Source: Sphagnum compactum
Lineage: Eukaryota; Bryophyta; Sphagnopsida; Sphagnales
Assembly (NCBI GenBank): GCA_965153455.1
Contig: OZ234495.1
Coordinates: 2,790,001-2,854,000, forward strand
Reading direction: 5' to 3'
DNA length: 64,000 nucleotides
How positions within the stretch are numbered: position 1 is the first letter of the stretch; the number at the start of each line of letters is the position of its first letter. This document shows, piece after piece, positions 34,970-46,691 of the stretch. The translations under genes and the position numbers were made by a program. The notes below the pieces were generated by a model, which was given only the letters and a program-made list of their open reading frames with translations, did not search any database and was not told where the DNA came from.

Positions 34970-37932
34970 TTGTGATGTTTACACCGACAAATACAAAAGG
35001 CCTTCAAAAGTGACAACCCCTTATCACACATACAAATGTAGATTCCACAATTTTTTTTGATCTTCTTGATCTCGGGCAACCAAAAATGATTTTTGTTATC
35101 CATGTGTGATCAAAAATGATTGGCACCCTTTCTTTTCTTTTTAAACATATACTAGGTTCATGATTCTCTAGGGCTCCTACTAGTTTTTAAGATGGATCTA
35201 TGGTCAATCCATCTTTGCTTCAACATTGTATGCGATTGAGTTGAAAGTGTAAAATTCTCAAGCCTATAAATATGACAGAATATTGGAGAATGTGCATCTT
35301 TTATAATCAAATGATATCTTAAAACACATTTTTTCCTCTAATGGTCATCATTGAGCCTTTGAAACTCAAAAGATTTTCAAGCCCAACATCTTTTAGTGTG
35401 TAAATAAATTAAATTAAACGATTGGAATATCTTGTTAGCCTCAAAAAAAATAAGGTGAAATAAATGTAGAGTATCAACAAATTGCACCATAAAATTGTTG
35501 TACATTGAGTTTTTTAGTTTAATGATCAAAATTAGATTTTTTTTCACTAATGTGAATTAATTTTCAAATGTTGCATTCTTTCTAAAAGGAAATAGTTGTG
35601 AAATTTATTTTTCACAATGTAGGTTGTTGTTTCAAATATATATCAAGTATGTTTTAATGAATAAAAGGTAAAATTATTTATTTGGTGATGCTTTTGAATA
35701 CACAATAATTTTTATATCTTAAATTAGCACATAGATATTTCATTAGGTTTTCTAATGTTTAATTAGGTTTGAACACCATATTGACTAATCAATTTCAAAT
35801 TTACTTATTACTTATTTTTGTTATACATATAAAGTTTTTCAAATTTTGTATTTGGGTGCAAACAAGTAATACGAGCCAATTTTGCCACTCAAAACAAATT
35901 CACTAGTATTTAGTATGTGGCCTTACAAAAGAAAATGAGATGAAATAAAATCAAAACATGTTGGTTTGGCTCAACAAAATGATTTTGGCTTAGCATTTTT
36001 GCACAAGATGTTGGGACTAGTAAAAGGCACAACAAAGCCTAACACTTACTATTGATTGGTTAAATATTTTGATTAGTGCATGTGGGCTATTACTTATACT
36101 TTGCCACCCATTTGCATGGATGTGAAAACTACTTTTGCAATGTCACATATTGAACACCACTAGAGATGTTCATAGGGTGATTGATTTTTTATTGGTTAAA
36201 AAGTAATGGGACCATTTGCCATTGTGATGTGGTAAATTGTGATTGATTACAAAAGTTGATGGATTAAAAATCCATGATTTTTACAATGGTCAAAATTAGT
36301 TAAGACTTTTAAAAATTAAATTACATTATTATCTAAGTTGTGGATAATTTGTGTCCATGATTATGTCAATTGGAAGCATTTCAAATCCTTTCAAAATGAA
36401 AGAAACAACCAAAAAAATTACAATATATATATATAATTAGTCCTAGTTTCACCCCATACCCCCCCCCCCTAATCCGTAGTTTCACACCTAATAAAGTTTT
36501 ATTCATGAATGCAGCAAAATCAATGCATTTTCAAGTTTCATCCTAAATTTTTTCTCTTTGTACCAAGTTCACCTCAAGTTGCACATGGACACCCATGTTT
36601 TGCCCACACACAAGGTTTTTGTTCCCCCTTTAGAACACTTCACATATATTTTTAATGTTTTATGAGTGGTTTTGAATAGTTTATATTGATGAGCCTCAAT
36701 GTTTTTTCTTGGCAAATTTTTGCAACTTCACAAGAAAAAGAAGGATAATGGCAAAAGGTACACATGGCTTTTTGGGAATAAATGGGGCCAAATCAAAACA
36801 TTATGAGGGAAAAAATCCTAAAGTCACCACATTTAGATATTGAAGTCATGGAGGTCACCAAATTTCAGGTGGACTTTTCAAAAAATGATATTTTCCTACT
36901 TGACATTTGCCAAATTTGGCTCATTAATGTTGTGGATGGTTGCAGCCAATCCACCTACTCAACAAAATTAAAATGTCCTTGAGTAGATTCATTCTAAATT
37001 TTCACATATTTCCAAACACACTAAAAACATTTACATCATGTAAATACATTAAATTTTGTAACATTGATATATATTTTGTGGCATTGAGACATAAAAAACG
37101 AAGCACTAATGGCATTTTTTGTGGCTCCTATTATGTGCATTGATTATAATTCAATGGAATTCACAAAGGTTTCATACTGAAACTTTAAAAGAAAATTTTA
37201 ACCTATTTTCTTATGTTTATGTCAAAAATGGTATCACTTTAAAATTGGTTTTTCATGTGCTAACTTGTTTTGGTCTACTTCACCATGTTTTCACCATTTA
37301 GGCAAGCCATTTGAATTTCCCCATGTCAATGCTTCTCATAATAAAAACATGATAAATGAATACATGATGATTTCATGTGTTGAATATGTTTTTGTTGATT
37401 TTTCTTTTCACTAAAAATGTTGTAAGAATTAAGACTATGGATGTTATAACTAAAGTGGATTAGACTCCACGTGATCATAAGAGTTTAGTTATATTGTAAA
37501 CATTTCTTTTGGGTTGAGGACCATCTACCTTATAAATGCCTTTGATGGGATAATTAGAAAATTTTCAAGTAACCATTTTTGGGGTTGTGAATTCTCATGA
37601 TACTTTAGAAAGAACTCTAATGGGAGAGATGGAATTCCTCTTAAAGACAATTTTAAGTGGGGTTTATTTTTCAAATTAGCTTGAAATGATAATTCTTCCA
37701 CGAAACCTTTGTTCATCAAATTTAGCTCAATATTTACAAATAAATATGTTTGATTAATGATGTTTATATTTCTTATCTATAGGACAATTACAAGCAAGGC
37801 ATGGTATGAGGGTTCATAAAAATACACATGGAAAGGAGTTGGATAAGTTGATTCAATGTGTTTCAAAACATTGCACAATTTTGTAATTAATACTTCCATT
37901 TGTAAGCATGAATTGAACAACATCTTATGATG
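34970..37932. other. AT-rich intergenic DNA
   Basis: No gene recognised. Contains runs such as C10 near 36463 and (AT)n near 36423-36435, and many short poly-A/T tracts. Probably old transposon debris. Confidence 0.5.
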
Positions 37933-37935
37933 AAC

Positions 37936-39108
37936 CACTAGAAATTTTTTTGTCCTTTGCAATCAAGAAATCTATGATTACAAGTCTTAAATGACTACAT
38001 GTATGACTTTAGTCATAAACTATTACTTTGGATCCTGTGTAAAAAATTATAGTCATACATTAGTGGGGCATGTGACTAATAGATGATGAAGTGGTAACAA
38101 GATGGGGGATGTTAGTTTTCATCACTTTTATTTTATCTATATGGCATCCATGACTGATGACAAAATGATGTGGATGTCTGATTGTCATTACAATGATTAG
38201 AAGTAACCATAAATCATTTGATATGAACATAAACAACCCTACCCCCGCTCCCCACCTACCTATGTACCTACCTATTTACCTACCCACCCACCCACCCACC
38301 TACCCACCTACCTACCTACCTCCCATGCACCCAACCACTCGCCTACCTACTTACTACCCACTTACCCACCCACCCACACATGACCCACCAACTTACCTAC
38401 CTACCTAACCACCCACCCACCCATCCATTTATTTACCTACCCATTCATCCACCTATTTATTTCGTCAACCTACCTACTTACCTACCTACCTTTTATTTCT
38501 TATTTCCTATAACCTACCCACTTCCTACCTATCATCCTACCATTTGTTACTTACATCATAGTCTTGTAGTGATACGAAATAAACATGTGAAATAAAAAAC
38601 TTGACCAAATTTGGGCACCTTTTGATGTTGTAGTCCTGGTAAGGACTTGGTTTATCATTGTGAAGGTGAAGGGTTCAATTTTTAATACTTGCAACCTATG
38701 TGCATTCTTAAGGGGCTAGGTTAAGTAGGCTAAACTAAGGTAGTTACCTAGGTAGGTTACATAGTTACATAAGTCAAGTTGGGTAGGTTAAACTACTACT
38801 TGCCTACCTCCCTTTTTCGACCTACCTAAACCTATTACCTACCTACCTATTTATCTATTAAAAATATTTTGTGTCTACCAATCATATTTTAGTCATTCAT
38901 TATATAAGATTTCAACATCATATATGGTTTGTCTTCTATGACGTGTCGTTAATGACTATAAGATGAAAAATGCTATGTCAAACATAAAATGACTACTTGT
39001 CCTTTGCTACTCATCCATTACAACTAAGGGCCTTAAATCATATATTGTCTGGTATGACTACAAAATTAATCATATATGGAATCATAGATTTAAGAATTTC
39101 TTTTAGTG
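37936..39108. mobile_element. Non-autonomous CACTA (En/Spm-like) element
   Basis: The left end is CACTAGAAATTTTTTT and the right end (reverse complement) is CACTAAAAGAAATTCTT, close to the common plant CACTA terminus CACTACAAGAAAT. Both ends then carry AAATCTATGATT within ~30-40 bp. The 3-bp flanks are identical: AAC at 37933-37935 and AAC at 39109-39111, the target-site size expected for this superfamily. Subterminal regions have many ATGACTA/TAGTCAT motifs in both orientations, as expected for transposase-binding sites. At 1173 bp, with no transposase frame, it is non-autonomous. The interior is a (TACC)n-rich tract. Confidence 0.85.
38235..38530. repeat. Degenerate (TACC)n / (CACC)n tract
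   Basis: About 300 bp of TACC, CACC and TATT variants on the plus strand inside the CACTA element. A partly complementary GGTA/TAGG-rich stretch occurs at about 38730-38790, so the transcript could fold. Open frames here encode only low-complexity PTY/LPT runs. Confidence 0.9.
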
Positions 39109-39387
39109 AACATATTTCAACATGAATTAGTTAAAATTCATGTTCAAAAGTATATGAACCAATGATGATGAATATTGGATTATTCATTATTTCTTTAGAG
39201 CTTCTGCCAAAATCATTGGATCCTTTAGGAAATTTGCCATGTTTGTGTAGTCTGTAATAATTACAAAATCTTGTAATTGTTTTGGAATTTTTTCCCTACT
39301 CGGCCTTTGAAGTGTTTCCACAAACTTTGGATTATGGTTGGCATTTTTTTCAATGTTGACTACAAATTGAAAATCTTTGCTACTCTA

Positions 39388-41520
39388 TTAAATTTCAACA
39401 ATTTGGTTATTAGGTTCAATGATGTCTTCGACTGAAATCATGGGAGTTAGTGAATTCTCGACCACCACAACATCTTTACTAATGCATTGTCTCCTTTTAG
39501 TTGGAATATACACCCTATATGATTTCCCTTCATAGCCCATAAACAAACCTTGGGTGGTCTTGTTGTTTATCCTCAATTGTAACTCTTTCAACTTATGGAC
39601 AAATTCAATGTTGCCAAAAGTTTTGAGATGCCCTATGTTCAGGTTTTCTCCACTCCAAGCTTCCTATGGAGTTATTCCTTCCAAACAACTACTAAGGCTC
39701 CTATTCTTCAAGTATGTAGTTATGGCCATTGCTTTTGCCCATAGTCCATGAGTTACACCCTTGTTGTGAAACATGCACCTTGCCATCTCCACCAAGGTTC
39801 GATTAAGCCTTTTTGCTACTTTGTTCATTTGAAGGTTGTATGGGGATGTAAAATGTTGTTGGATGCCTTTGACCAAAGGCTTTTGAAGTGAACTCACCAC
39901 CCTTATTGTTATGGACGAAGAAAATTAATCTTCCTTTCTAAATTGTTTTCCACCATTGTTTGGAACTCTTCAAAAACTCCCAAAGTTTCTAAAAAAAATT
40001 TCCAAAAAAAAGCCAAGACCATCTTGGTGTATTCATTGATGAAGGTCATGAAAAATCAAGTTATGCCCATTGAAGCGGTCTTTATTGAGCCACATAAATT
40101 TGTGTGAATTATGTTCGTTGTATTTTTTTGGCATCCATTCCATTTATTAGATTTTTTTGTATGAAAAGCCTTAGATTTTTTTTCCCAAAATGACCAAATT
40201 TTTCATGCCAAATTGTTAGGTCTTTTTTCCCTTTAGCAATTTGAACATTAATATTCGCTGAAAGATGTGTAATTTGATTGCACTTTGGGACTTATGAACA
40301 CAACAATTTGTATAACTTGTTTTCATATATAACTTTTGTAAGAATCTCTCCAACACTATTCTTTATATTACACCCATCCTAATCAAATTCTATTTTCAAA
40401 CCTTGAGTAGTGGCTCTATTAATCAAATACAAGTTTTTCACAAGGAATAGAACATGTAATTGACTTCATGCAAGACTCCTTGGACTTCATGATCTTAGGC
40501 AAATTCATGGATAAAGTGACATTTCCCTTTCCAATAGCCTCTTGGACAAAATTATTGCCCATGAAAATGGATCATTTGGGAATGCTTGTGTAATTAGAAA
40601 AAAAAATTTGCTAAAATTTTAGATGTTAAAAAGCTCTTGAGTTTATGTACCATGACTTGTTGTTTAAAGCACATGTTGTTGTAGAAAACATTTGTTTTGA
40701 TACAATGGTTGCTTCGTTAGTTTGGCCTTTCTGCTTTAAATTTACTACATTTTTCTTATAGTCTTACGCCCAATGTTCGACTTCTTGCACAAGTCTTTCT
40801 TTTTGTCCTTCTTAATGTTTAATTTATGGTCAATTGATGAGGTGCGAAACATTGTTTTAGATGTGCATGCAAAAAAAGTTGACCCATCTTCATTTGAACC
40901 TCGAACATCCTTCTTTTTCAACTTTTCATGGAAAAGTTTTATTGTCACAAACTCAATTTAAATTATCATACGCTCATGATTCTCATGTTATAATCAAATT
41001 ACTATAAGATTTAAGCAAGTTACACAACAATACCATCAAAAGATCATTTTTTTCAACCTTTGCCCATATTGCTTTAAGTTGTTGAACCATCGACTTCACT
41101 TTGTTAGGGTGTTCTAACATACTATGAAGAACATTCATTTTGTAAGCAAATAACTAATATTGCAAAAACAATTTGTTTGCTAAACTTTAATCTCATACAT
41201 TTTCAACAAATAATCCCATGTTTCTTTAAATGTTTTATCGCCAATGACATTTTGAAGCAAAGAATCATGCAACCCCTGATAATGAAGGTTCTAGTTTTTT
41301 ATCTTTTTTTCCCAATTTGCAATTTTTTTCTGGTCTAACCTTTGTCCCTAACACAACATTCCAAAACTCCTTTTCTTCTAATAACATTTGCATTTTAAAC
41401 TTCTAAAGATGGAAGTTGTCACCTACAAATTTCGTTACAATTGATGCCTATTGTGCTTATGGGGGCCCATAAATTGTTGTTTTAGAAAGGGCTTCATCTA
41501 GAAGACTTCAATTCTATAGC
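39388..41520 (-). mobile_element. Ty1/copia remnant: gag to integrase
   Basis: The minus strand gives copia blocks in order. Gag (about 41290-41000) reads 'DSLLQNVIGDKTFKETWDYL' then 'VKSMVQQLKAIWAKVEKND', the UBN2-type Gag pattern. A Lys-rich linker lies at 40948-40745. The integrase C-terminal part (39900-39664) reads 'QQHFTSPYNLQMNKVAKRLN' and 'LVEMARCMFHNKG', with WAKA and YLKNRS, matching FT-PYTPQQNGVAER-NRTL-EMAR. The downstream GYEGKSYRVYIP / ISKDVVV block (39570-39450) matches the YRVY-P-ISRDV segment that precedes the RT. Stops occur throughout. No LTRs, RT or RNase H were found, so it is a truncated, dead copy, different from the one around 4-10 kb. Confidence 0.85.
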
Positions 41521-43360
41521 AATACACATTGTTAAAAAACAAACTATTTGATCAACTAACTTATAACTTGTAAACACCTTGCTAATAGTCATTGAACTAG
41601 TTTGCAATAGGAAAAAAAATGTCATTGCAGAAAACAAAGTAAGCATATATACAACCATGCTATTTAATACATGTGTTGAAAGTTCAAGGAGAGGTCAATT
41701 GATCTAATCTACAAACATGGGGTAGTAAGTTAAAAAACTCAACTAAAATAATAGTTGCTAAAAACAAGCTGGAAGAATAGTTGAAAGAAATCAACTATAT
41801 TAGAAATCAGCAATGGTAAGATAATTCATAACTATCTCAAAAAACATCTAATTGTTCCTTACATTTGTTGACGTTGAATTGTTCCTTGTACGTATCAAAT
41901 TGATCATTGCATAAACTAAAAACACTTGTGTTATGTTTTGTTATTACAAAAATATAAGAATAGTGTGCAAGTTGAATCATGTCATAGGAAAAGAAATGTA
42001 GGAACATGTTGCAAAATTTGTGTGGCAATTGAGAAATTCAAAAGCAATGCACGTTGTTGTGCAACAAATGAAAAGGATGAAAGTTTTCAAAAACTTAGCA
42101 ACATGTTTAAAGTTTGTACATGGCAAATGGTTGGGGGCTTTTTAAGGACTGGAACTTATGTGCTTGTGTCTTAAGTTGATAACTTGTCCTCATGAATAAA
42201 GGAGGGAATTTTCACATTTTGAATATTTGTAACTAAAGTATCACTATCTTTTGTAACTAAAATACCACTAATGACAACTTTATTTATTTATTGCCATTGT
42301 AAGCATGCCATGTTTTTGTTATACATGATATGAAGACAATTCACACAAGTATTGTGTTATGATTGAAAAATCTACTTAATTATCATGTATAGTTAAACAA
42401 ACAACTTCAAACACAAAGGAAAAATAAACGTCCACCTAACATGCAATCTCACATGGTCATTATTCTTCCCCAAAATTCTGTCTACACATTACCATACAAA
42501 GGTCCAATTAAAAAAAAGATCTAAACCATACACTACAATTATCATAATATAATGAAATTTCAACATATGTTTATTAAATAATTAATTTTAAAGGTTCCAT
42601 GTTGAAAAATTTAAAAAAAATATTTATTTCCTTCACAAAAAATTGTTATTTGATGTTTTTGTAAAAAAATTCAACATTTTTACAAGTAATATAATCAATG
42701 TTGAAGTTGCTAAGGTACTATGGTTATTGTTTGTTTTTTCAATTTTGTGATGTAGTTAAAGTAGGGTGTTATTTTTCAAATTCCTCAATTAAGCCCATTA
42801 GTGAAGATCCTTAGCATGAATTAGCATTAAATGGCAATTACCATAAGTGGGCTATAGGATTTTTCTACAAATTGTTGCTACAAGTCGTGACCTAGGAAAT
42901 GCCTAGGTTTAGATGTGACTAATTTAATTATTTAATTAAAAAAAATGGGGGAAAAATCCATAAAAATCACACTTGTTTTGGTTTTTTTTTTTCCATTTTC
43001 TGAAAATAAAATTGCCAACAAAAAAATCGAGTTGAGTTGGTGATAATTCATAAGCTGATTTAGAAAAAATTGGATATGAACAAAATATGATAGGACAAAA
43101 AAGATATCCTTATATATGATTTGAACCATGGATATAAGTCTTATCAATTTTAAAGATTTGTTTGAAAAAATTTCAAATTTTTTCCCTCTTAATGTCAAAA
43201 AATCATAGAACTTGAGACAATTTTTTTCAAAGTTTCATAACTGTGCAAAATTTCATACGGAGAAAAAAATGCTGACTACAGTACCCATTAGAGGTATCTG
43301 TAATATCACCCTGTCTTTGGGCCGTAGTTTGACCCTCTAATCCCTGTTTCATCTCCAATC
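41521..43360. other. AT-rich intergenic DNA
   Basis: Nothing coding recognised; short frames at 41926-42174 and 42932-43198 lack motifs. Upstream of the bL33 gene the composition changes sharply at about 43360. Confidence 0.5.
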
Positions 43361-43499
43361 TATGGATGACTTACAAGGTGCTGCTGTGTTTTTTTTTCTG
43401 GGCGTGGTGTGGGTGGTTTTGGGCAGAGATGGGCAGGAAGCACGAGAAATTTCTCGGGCTGCCCTCGATTTTTGGCAAAAGTGGTTGGGAGATAGCCCT

Positions 43500-43630
43500 A
43501 CGGCCCCTAGGGTTTCCTGCTGCTGCTATTAGGGTTTTGGCAGAACTGGGTACGAGTTTTGGCAAAACTGGGTACGAGTTAGTGCTGGGACCCCTAGGGT
43601 TTCCTCCTCCTCCTGCCCCTAGGGTTTCCT
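43500..43630 (+). promoter_or_regulatory. Telobox cluster upstream of bL33 gene
   Basis: TAGGGTTT occurs about four times (near 43508, 43530, 43596 and 43620) in a GC-richer block that also repeats 'ggcaaaactgggtacgagtt'. Teloboxes (AAACCCTA) are known upstream of plant ribosomal-protein and translation genes, which fits the gene starting at 43752. Confidence 0.6.
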
Positions 43631-43751
43631 GCTTGCCGCTACGGTTTTGGCAGAGCACAAAGAGCAGAAGGAAGAGGAGGAACGGATGTGGCGCTTGTGG
43701 GTGTGAGGGAGGAAAGCCGAGAGCAAGACGTAGAGACAAGAGCTCGGAGAG

Positions 43752-43925
43752 ATGGCGAAGGCGAAGGGAGGGTCGATTCTGGTGCGATTAGTATCAGCAG
43801 CAGGGACGGGATTCTTCTATGTCAAGTCCAAGAATCCCCGAAAGTTTCCTACCAAACTGGAGTTCCGCAAATACGACCCCGTGGTCAAGCGCCATGTCCT
43901 CTTCACCGAGGCCAAGATGAAGTGA
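43752..43925 (+). CDS. Mitochondrial-type ribosomal protein bL33
   Basis: A single-exon frame of 57 residues beginning [20 protein letters not shown] and continuing [20 protein letters not shown], ending [10 protein letters not shown]. This is the complete bL33 fold: basic N-terminus, '[10 protein letters not shown]', '[15 protein letters not shown]' and 'FTEAK', with the family's usual 55-60 residues. It lacks the CxxC zinc motif found in some bacterial paralogues. The protein belongs to the large subunit of a bacterial-type ribosome near the E site. Plant nuclear genes of this form generally serve mitochondria; the plastid copy is normally plastid-encoded. The start is the first ATG after the telobox-rich leader (context GAGAGATGGCG). 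The gene is easily missed because longer overlapping frames exist (43366-43791 and 43688-44017). Confidence 0.92.
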   Translation: MAKAKGGSILVRLVSAAGTGFFYVKSKNPRKFPTKLEFRKYDPVVKRHVLFTEAKMK

Positions 43926-46691
43926 TGGCAATGAACACTCGTAATTTCTTTGCTCTCTCTCTCTCTCGCTCGCTCCATTTTCCAGCAATCAAGCTCGATT
44001 CCGGTGGTGGCTACTAGGAATCATGAAAGAAAAACAGTTACAACTGGTTACGGCAGGGATTTAGGGTTGCAACTGTTTGCCGGGGTGGTGCGTGCTACAT
44101 CATGCGACTTCCATTGAGGGTTCTTGCCTTGATGTTACCAGTAGTAGCAATCAGTGCACTGGGATTTGCAACGAGTGGACTGATCAAGTATAAGACTGTT
44201 AGGATCTTTCCATTCTCATCAGTTTCTTGATGCACAAGAGAGTGAGAGAGAGAGAGGGAAACGCACATTTCCAGCTTGCCTGTGCCCATTTTTCTTGTCT
44301 GCAACTGCTACAATCCTTTATCTTATTTTTTGTCTTGTCGATGTTGTGACTACCATGACCACTCTATGTCGAAGACAATGAGCATTTCCCATTTTTTTGC
44401 TGCAAATAGAGCTCATTGTTTTTGCATTTCTGGTTTTCAGGAGGAAAATATTTCTCTAGGGTTGCCACAAATTGTTGATGTCTGTGATTTGAGCACAGGT
44501 GTGTTCTTTGCAAATGTGTTCCAAACAAGTTACTTGTATATAGCTCAGTTTTCACCGTAGAGTTTGAAGTTTATATTTCCCTCTGAAACTTCCCTCTTCT
44601 AACCCTCTGTATCAAATGGAATTGTGGGTCATCAGAAACTGAGTTCCTTTCCAGAAATCCAATTTTTGTTTCCTCTACATATGTTCCATGTACTAGATTT
44701 GCAGATTGTTTCTGCTCAATTTTTTTCTCACAATCATGCTAAGTTTCTTCAGAGACCTGAAAAGGAGCATGAAGAAGGCAGGGCACTTGTGCTTCGGTTT
44801 TCCTTTGATGATGGATAGACTCAAAAACTGCTACTGATTTTGGTGTCTTTGGTGTGTGATTGCTGTGGGTTCTCTTTTGATGGTGGATTGACTCAAAAAT
44901 TGCTATTGATTTTGGTGCCTTTGGTGTGTGATTGCTGGGCTCTCATACAGGATTCAGAGGAATTTGTATGGGATATCCATGGTGACACTACTTTAGACTG
45001 GAAATGTTCTAGATCTGTCTTTTTCTTCAAGATGTATCTGCATAGAATTGTTGGAGGTAGTTTAGAGGCAAGGTCCTTATTTTGGCACATTGGGGGGTGA
45101 AATTCTGCGAACCAAATTCTTGTAACCAAACAATTAAATTAGCTTGACAAGTGATTCATCTAATATTTCAACCCTAACATCCATAACCTTATGCTTGCCC
45201 TATTCCTTGTTCTTGTGTGCTCTTAATCTTTACATTTGCACAACTTTGATCTTGGGTTTTCTTCAATCTACTCCCATGTGCCTGCTTTTACATTTTTTTT
45301 TATCATGTGTTGCCAATGGATGAATTGTTCTTCTCAAGGGGATTTAGGTTATGTGCTATATCGGTACTACTAGATTTGGCAATGGTGAGTTAGGCCAAGA
45401 ACTCTCAACAAATGCCTTTCTCTACCTTTGCCCTCTTCATCTCAGTGTCATGAAGCCTTACCATGGTCATAATTGCATGGGCTCTCTTGAAGCAAATGCC
45501 AATGTTGCCCAAATACTGTTTTTGGGGCTGTTACATGATGACTGTTTAACTTCCATCCACGAATTTAGACAGGTGAAGGTGCAGCCTGCTGCAACCCCAC
45601 CCTTAACAAACATCACGTATGGTGAGATTAAAAGGTTACAAAGCCCAGAGGAGGCAACATGAAGTACCCATATTGTGTATGATGCAACTCCTGTTTGAGA
45701 CCTTAACAAACCATCTAAAACTAATAATAGCATGAAAAAAAAGTGCATGCAAGCAACATATTATAATGAAAGTTTTCACACATTTGTGAGGTATGCATCC
45801 CCTAATTCTAGTGAGCAGCTTTGATCCTACCTGTTCCATACTGTGAACACCAGACAATCAATTCAAGCATTGTATCCACAAATGCATGCTTAGCAACAAG
45901 AAATAGATGGTGAAGTTCATCTTACAAAACTTTATTTTTTTCCAACTTGTAAGTTAAAGATTTGAGAAATGGGATATTTTGTTCTCAATTTGGAACCATC
46001 GAAAATCTACACAGAATACTTTGTAGTTTTTGTTTCGATGAACCATCAAGGAGAAGCTCTAAGAGTGCCGGGTATCTTCTGAACATACCTGGGTCACAAA
46101 GGTGTTTCAGGGCCAATGGTCCTGTTTATGTAACACTGCTCTCTCCAGGCTATGAATTTGGCGGTTTGATGAGTTAAGAAGTCCCATTGGCCTTCAAATT
46201 GACCTGTTCTTGAGACTTTTAAGGTCCTGATGGTTTTAGTTTTCAAGACCATGGAAAACAGCTTCACTGGGGCCAAAATATGTAGCAGGCATAGGATCAC
46301 CTCATAAGCCCTGCAAGACTTCCACCTCCCACCTAGCAATATTTGGAAGCAATTAAAGCTTTCCGTAGGTCTACTTTGTGCTGCAAAAACAGTACAAAAC
46401 AACCAATAGGTGGCTGTAGTGGTAAAGCTGTATTATGTGACTCTTGTCACCTTGCAAGGCCCACTGATGTTGGATGTGTCCTATTTTCCCAAAGACCCAG
46501 TCCTGCAATACACCCAAGGACATCCTTGTGTCAAGCTAATCAGTGAAAGCATTTTGTTTGGTGTTGCATCTACTTCTTGGTGGTCAAATCAGCAGATATG
46601 CACTGTCAAGAGTTTATATGCCACATGGACGCATCATGGAGCAAAGAATCATTTATTGTGTATTACTAACTATAGATTCAAAAGCAAGCAC
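43926..46691. other. Between bL33 and rhomboid-like genes
   Basis: Contains the bL33 3' UTR and the 3' side of the rhomboid-like gene. Open frames at 45351-45662 and 46410-46760 (plus strand) have no recognised domain. I looked for a C-terminal UBA exon of the rhomboid-like gene on the minus strand and did not find one. Confidence 0.4.
44806..44945. repeat. Two-copy 72-bp tandem duplication
   Basis: 44806-44877 is repeated at about 44878-44945 (shared TTTGGTGTGTGATTGCTG and 'gactcaaaaa.tgct'). Copies differ at several sites. Downstream of the bL33 stop codon, possibly in its 3' UTR. Confidence 0.85.

Noticed and set aside
38193-38595. Open frames rich in Pro, Thr and Tyr
   Set aside because: They are translations of the (TACC)n tract inside the CACTA element.
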